Shown here: one piece after another, positions 63,611 to 64,000 of the stretch
Layout: each line of letters opens with the position of its first letter
Position numbering within the stretch: the stretch's first letter is position 1
Assembly: GCA_963834725.1 (NCBI GenBank)
Contig: CAWICN010000001.1
Coordinates: 2,728,001-2,792,000, forward strand
Direction: 5' to 3'
Length of the DNA stretch: 64,000 nt
Origin: PALSA-693 sp963834725
GTDB lineage: Bacteria > Actinomycetota > Acidimicrobiia > Acidimicrobiales > Palsa-688
Notes under the pieces: generated by a model
The model's input: only the letters and a program-made list of their open reading frames with translations
What the model was told of the DNA's origin: nothing
Database searches by the model: none
Position numbers and translations under genes: made by a program

Positions 63611-64000
63611 ATGCGAGCGCTGCTCCAGCGGGTGACGAGGGCGTCGGTCCGCGTCGGCGACGAGGTGGTCGGTTCCATCGGTGCGGGCCTGTGCGCATTT
63701 GTCGGGGTCACTCACGAGGACGACGTCGACGTCGCCGAACGGCTGGCCCGACGCCTCTGGGGCCTGCGGATCTTCGCCGATGACAAGGGTCTGACCAACC
63801 GCTCGGCCGAGGACCTGGGTCTGGAGATCCTGGTCGTCAGTCAGTTCACCCTCTATGCCGATACGTCCAGAGGGCGGCGGCCGTCGTTTGTCGCGGCCGC
63901 GCCACCTGGACGGGCCGAGGCGCTGGTCGAGTCGCTGGTCTCGAGCCTGCGAGAGCTTGGGGCAAATGTGTCCACCGGTCGGTTCCGGGCGTCGATGCAG
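63611..64000 (+). CDS. dtd: D-aminoacyl-tRNA deacylase, 3' end beyond the window
   Basis: ATG 63611 begins MRALLQRVTRASVRVGDEVVGSIGAGLCAFVGVTH. RLWGLRIFADD, LEILVVSQFTLYADTSRGRRPSFVAAAPP (the SQFTLY active-site motif with Thr) and FRASMQ follow. It removes D-amino acids from tRNA. 130 codons are visible; the usual length is about 145, so only the last codons are missing. Confidence 0.95.
   Translation, partial: MRALLQRVTRASVRVGDEVVGSIGAGLCAFVGVTHEDDVDVAERLARRLWGLRIFADDKGLTNRSAEDLGLEILVVSQFTLYADTSRGRRPSFVAAAPPGRAEALVESLVSSLRELGANVSTGRFRASMQ

Overview
The window is high-GC DNA from an actinobacterium. This is inferred from F420-type oxidoreductases (two LLM proteins and a Ddn-type reductase), a WhiB protein, a TIGR03086/mycothiol-type protein, DUF4386, DUF4389 and DUF6458 proteins and frequent GTG/TTG starts. 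A deep-branching class such as Acidimicrobiia is a reasonable guess but cannot be proven from sequence alone.

Region 1 (1-9.4 kb) is a nest of selfish DNA. An IS1182-like transposase fragment is split by a group II intron. The reverse transcriptase (RT) of that intron is cut at its YADD active-site motif by a three-recombinase (RIT-type) element. The other end of the same element abuts a second, unrelated group II intron RT, also cut at its F/YADD motif. That second intron sits in the TVYEC codons of a small zinc-finger gene. A near-identical copy sits at the same codons of a different zinc-finger gene 2 kb away.

Region 2 (9.4-20.7 kb) holds chromosomal accessory genes: a secreted PvdQ-like acylase, DUF4389, a Ddn-type reductase, DUF4386 and a DinB-like protein. 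It then runs into frameshifted genes (UbiB-like kinase, IS481-like transposase, CPA1 antiporter remnant, UspA) and a DUF4118 membrane protein.

Region 3 (20.9-28.3 kb) contains two diverged 75-nt sequences with tRNA-Glu-like 3' halves. They bracket a phosphatase C-terminal fragment, a tectonin-like secreted protein, a DoxX protein with a long tail, and a compact STAS / MerR-receiver / double-KaiC operon. A lipoprotein substrate-binding protein follows.

Region 4 (28.3-41.6 kb) is metabolic and mostly minus strand: a tyrosine phosphatase, DUF4232 lipoprotein, alcohol dehydrogenase, LLM oxidoreductase, MsrA and MsrB, a thiolase-like/DUF35 pair, an aldo/keto reductase, a 1,267-residue MFS-S9 peptidase fusion, a dienelactone hydrolase and a second LLM protein.

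Region 5 (41.6-54.3 kb) begins with an AT-richer leader carrying 88-91-bp tandem repeats. A plus-strand run of five tightly packed genes follows: GT2-GtrA-HPr-kinase-like fusion, secreted purple-acid-type phosphatase with adhesive domains, GT39-phosphoesterase fusion, an unknown membrane-anchored secreted protein, and a GH99-like wall-anchored hydrolase. The most economical reading is a cell-surface glycan or phosphoglycan assembly and remodelling system.

Region 6 (54.3-64 kb) has a zinc-ribbon protein, a cupin, a minus-strand acyl-CoA/lyase cluster (two MaoC-type dehydratases, VOC, HbpS-like, ICL/PEPM-like), pirin, a decayed GH15 gene, WhiB, an FMN-riboswitch-controlled RibE-RibB fusion with a six-unit 24-bp repeat inside RibE, and the start of dtd.

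Several genes carry single-base indels, often in C or G runs, so some pseudogene calls could be sequence errors. The multi-kilobase intact ORFs elsewhere argue against errors spread evenly over the window.
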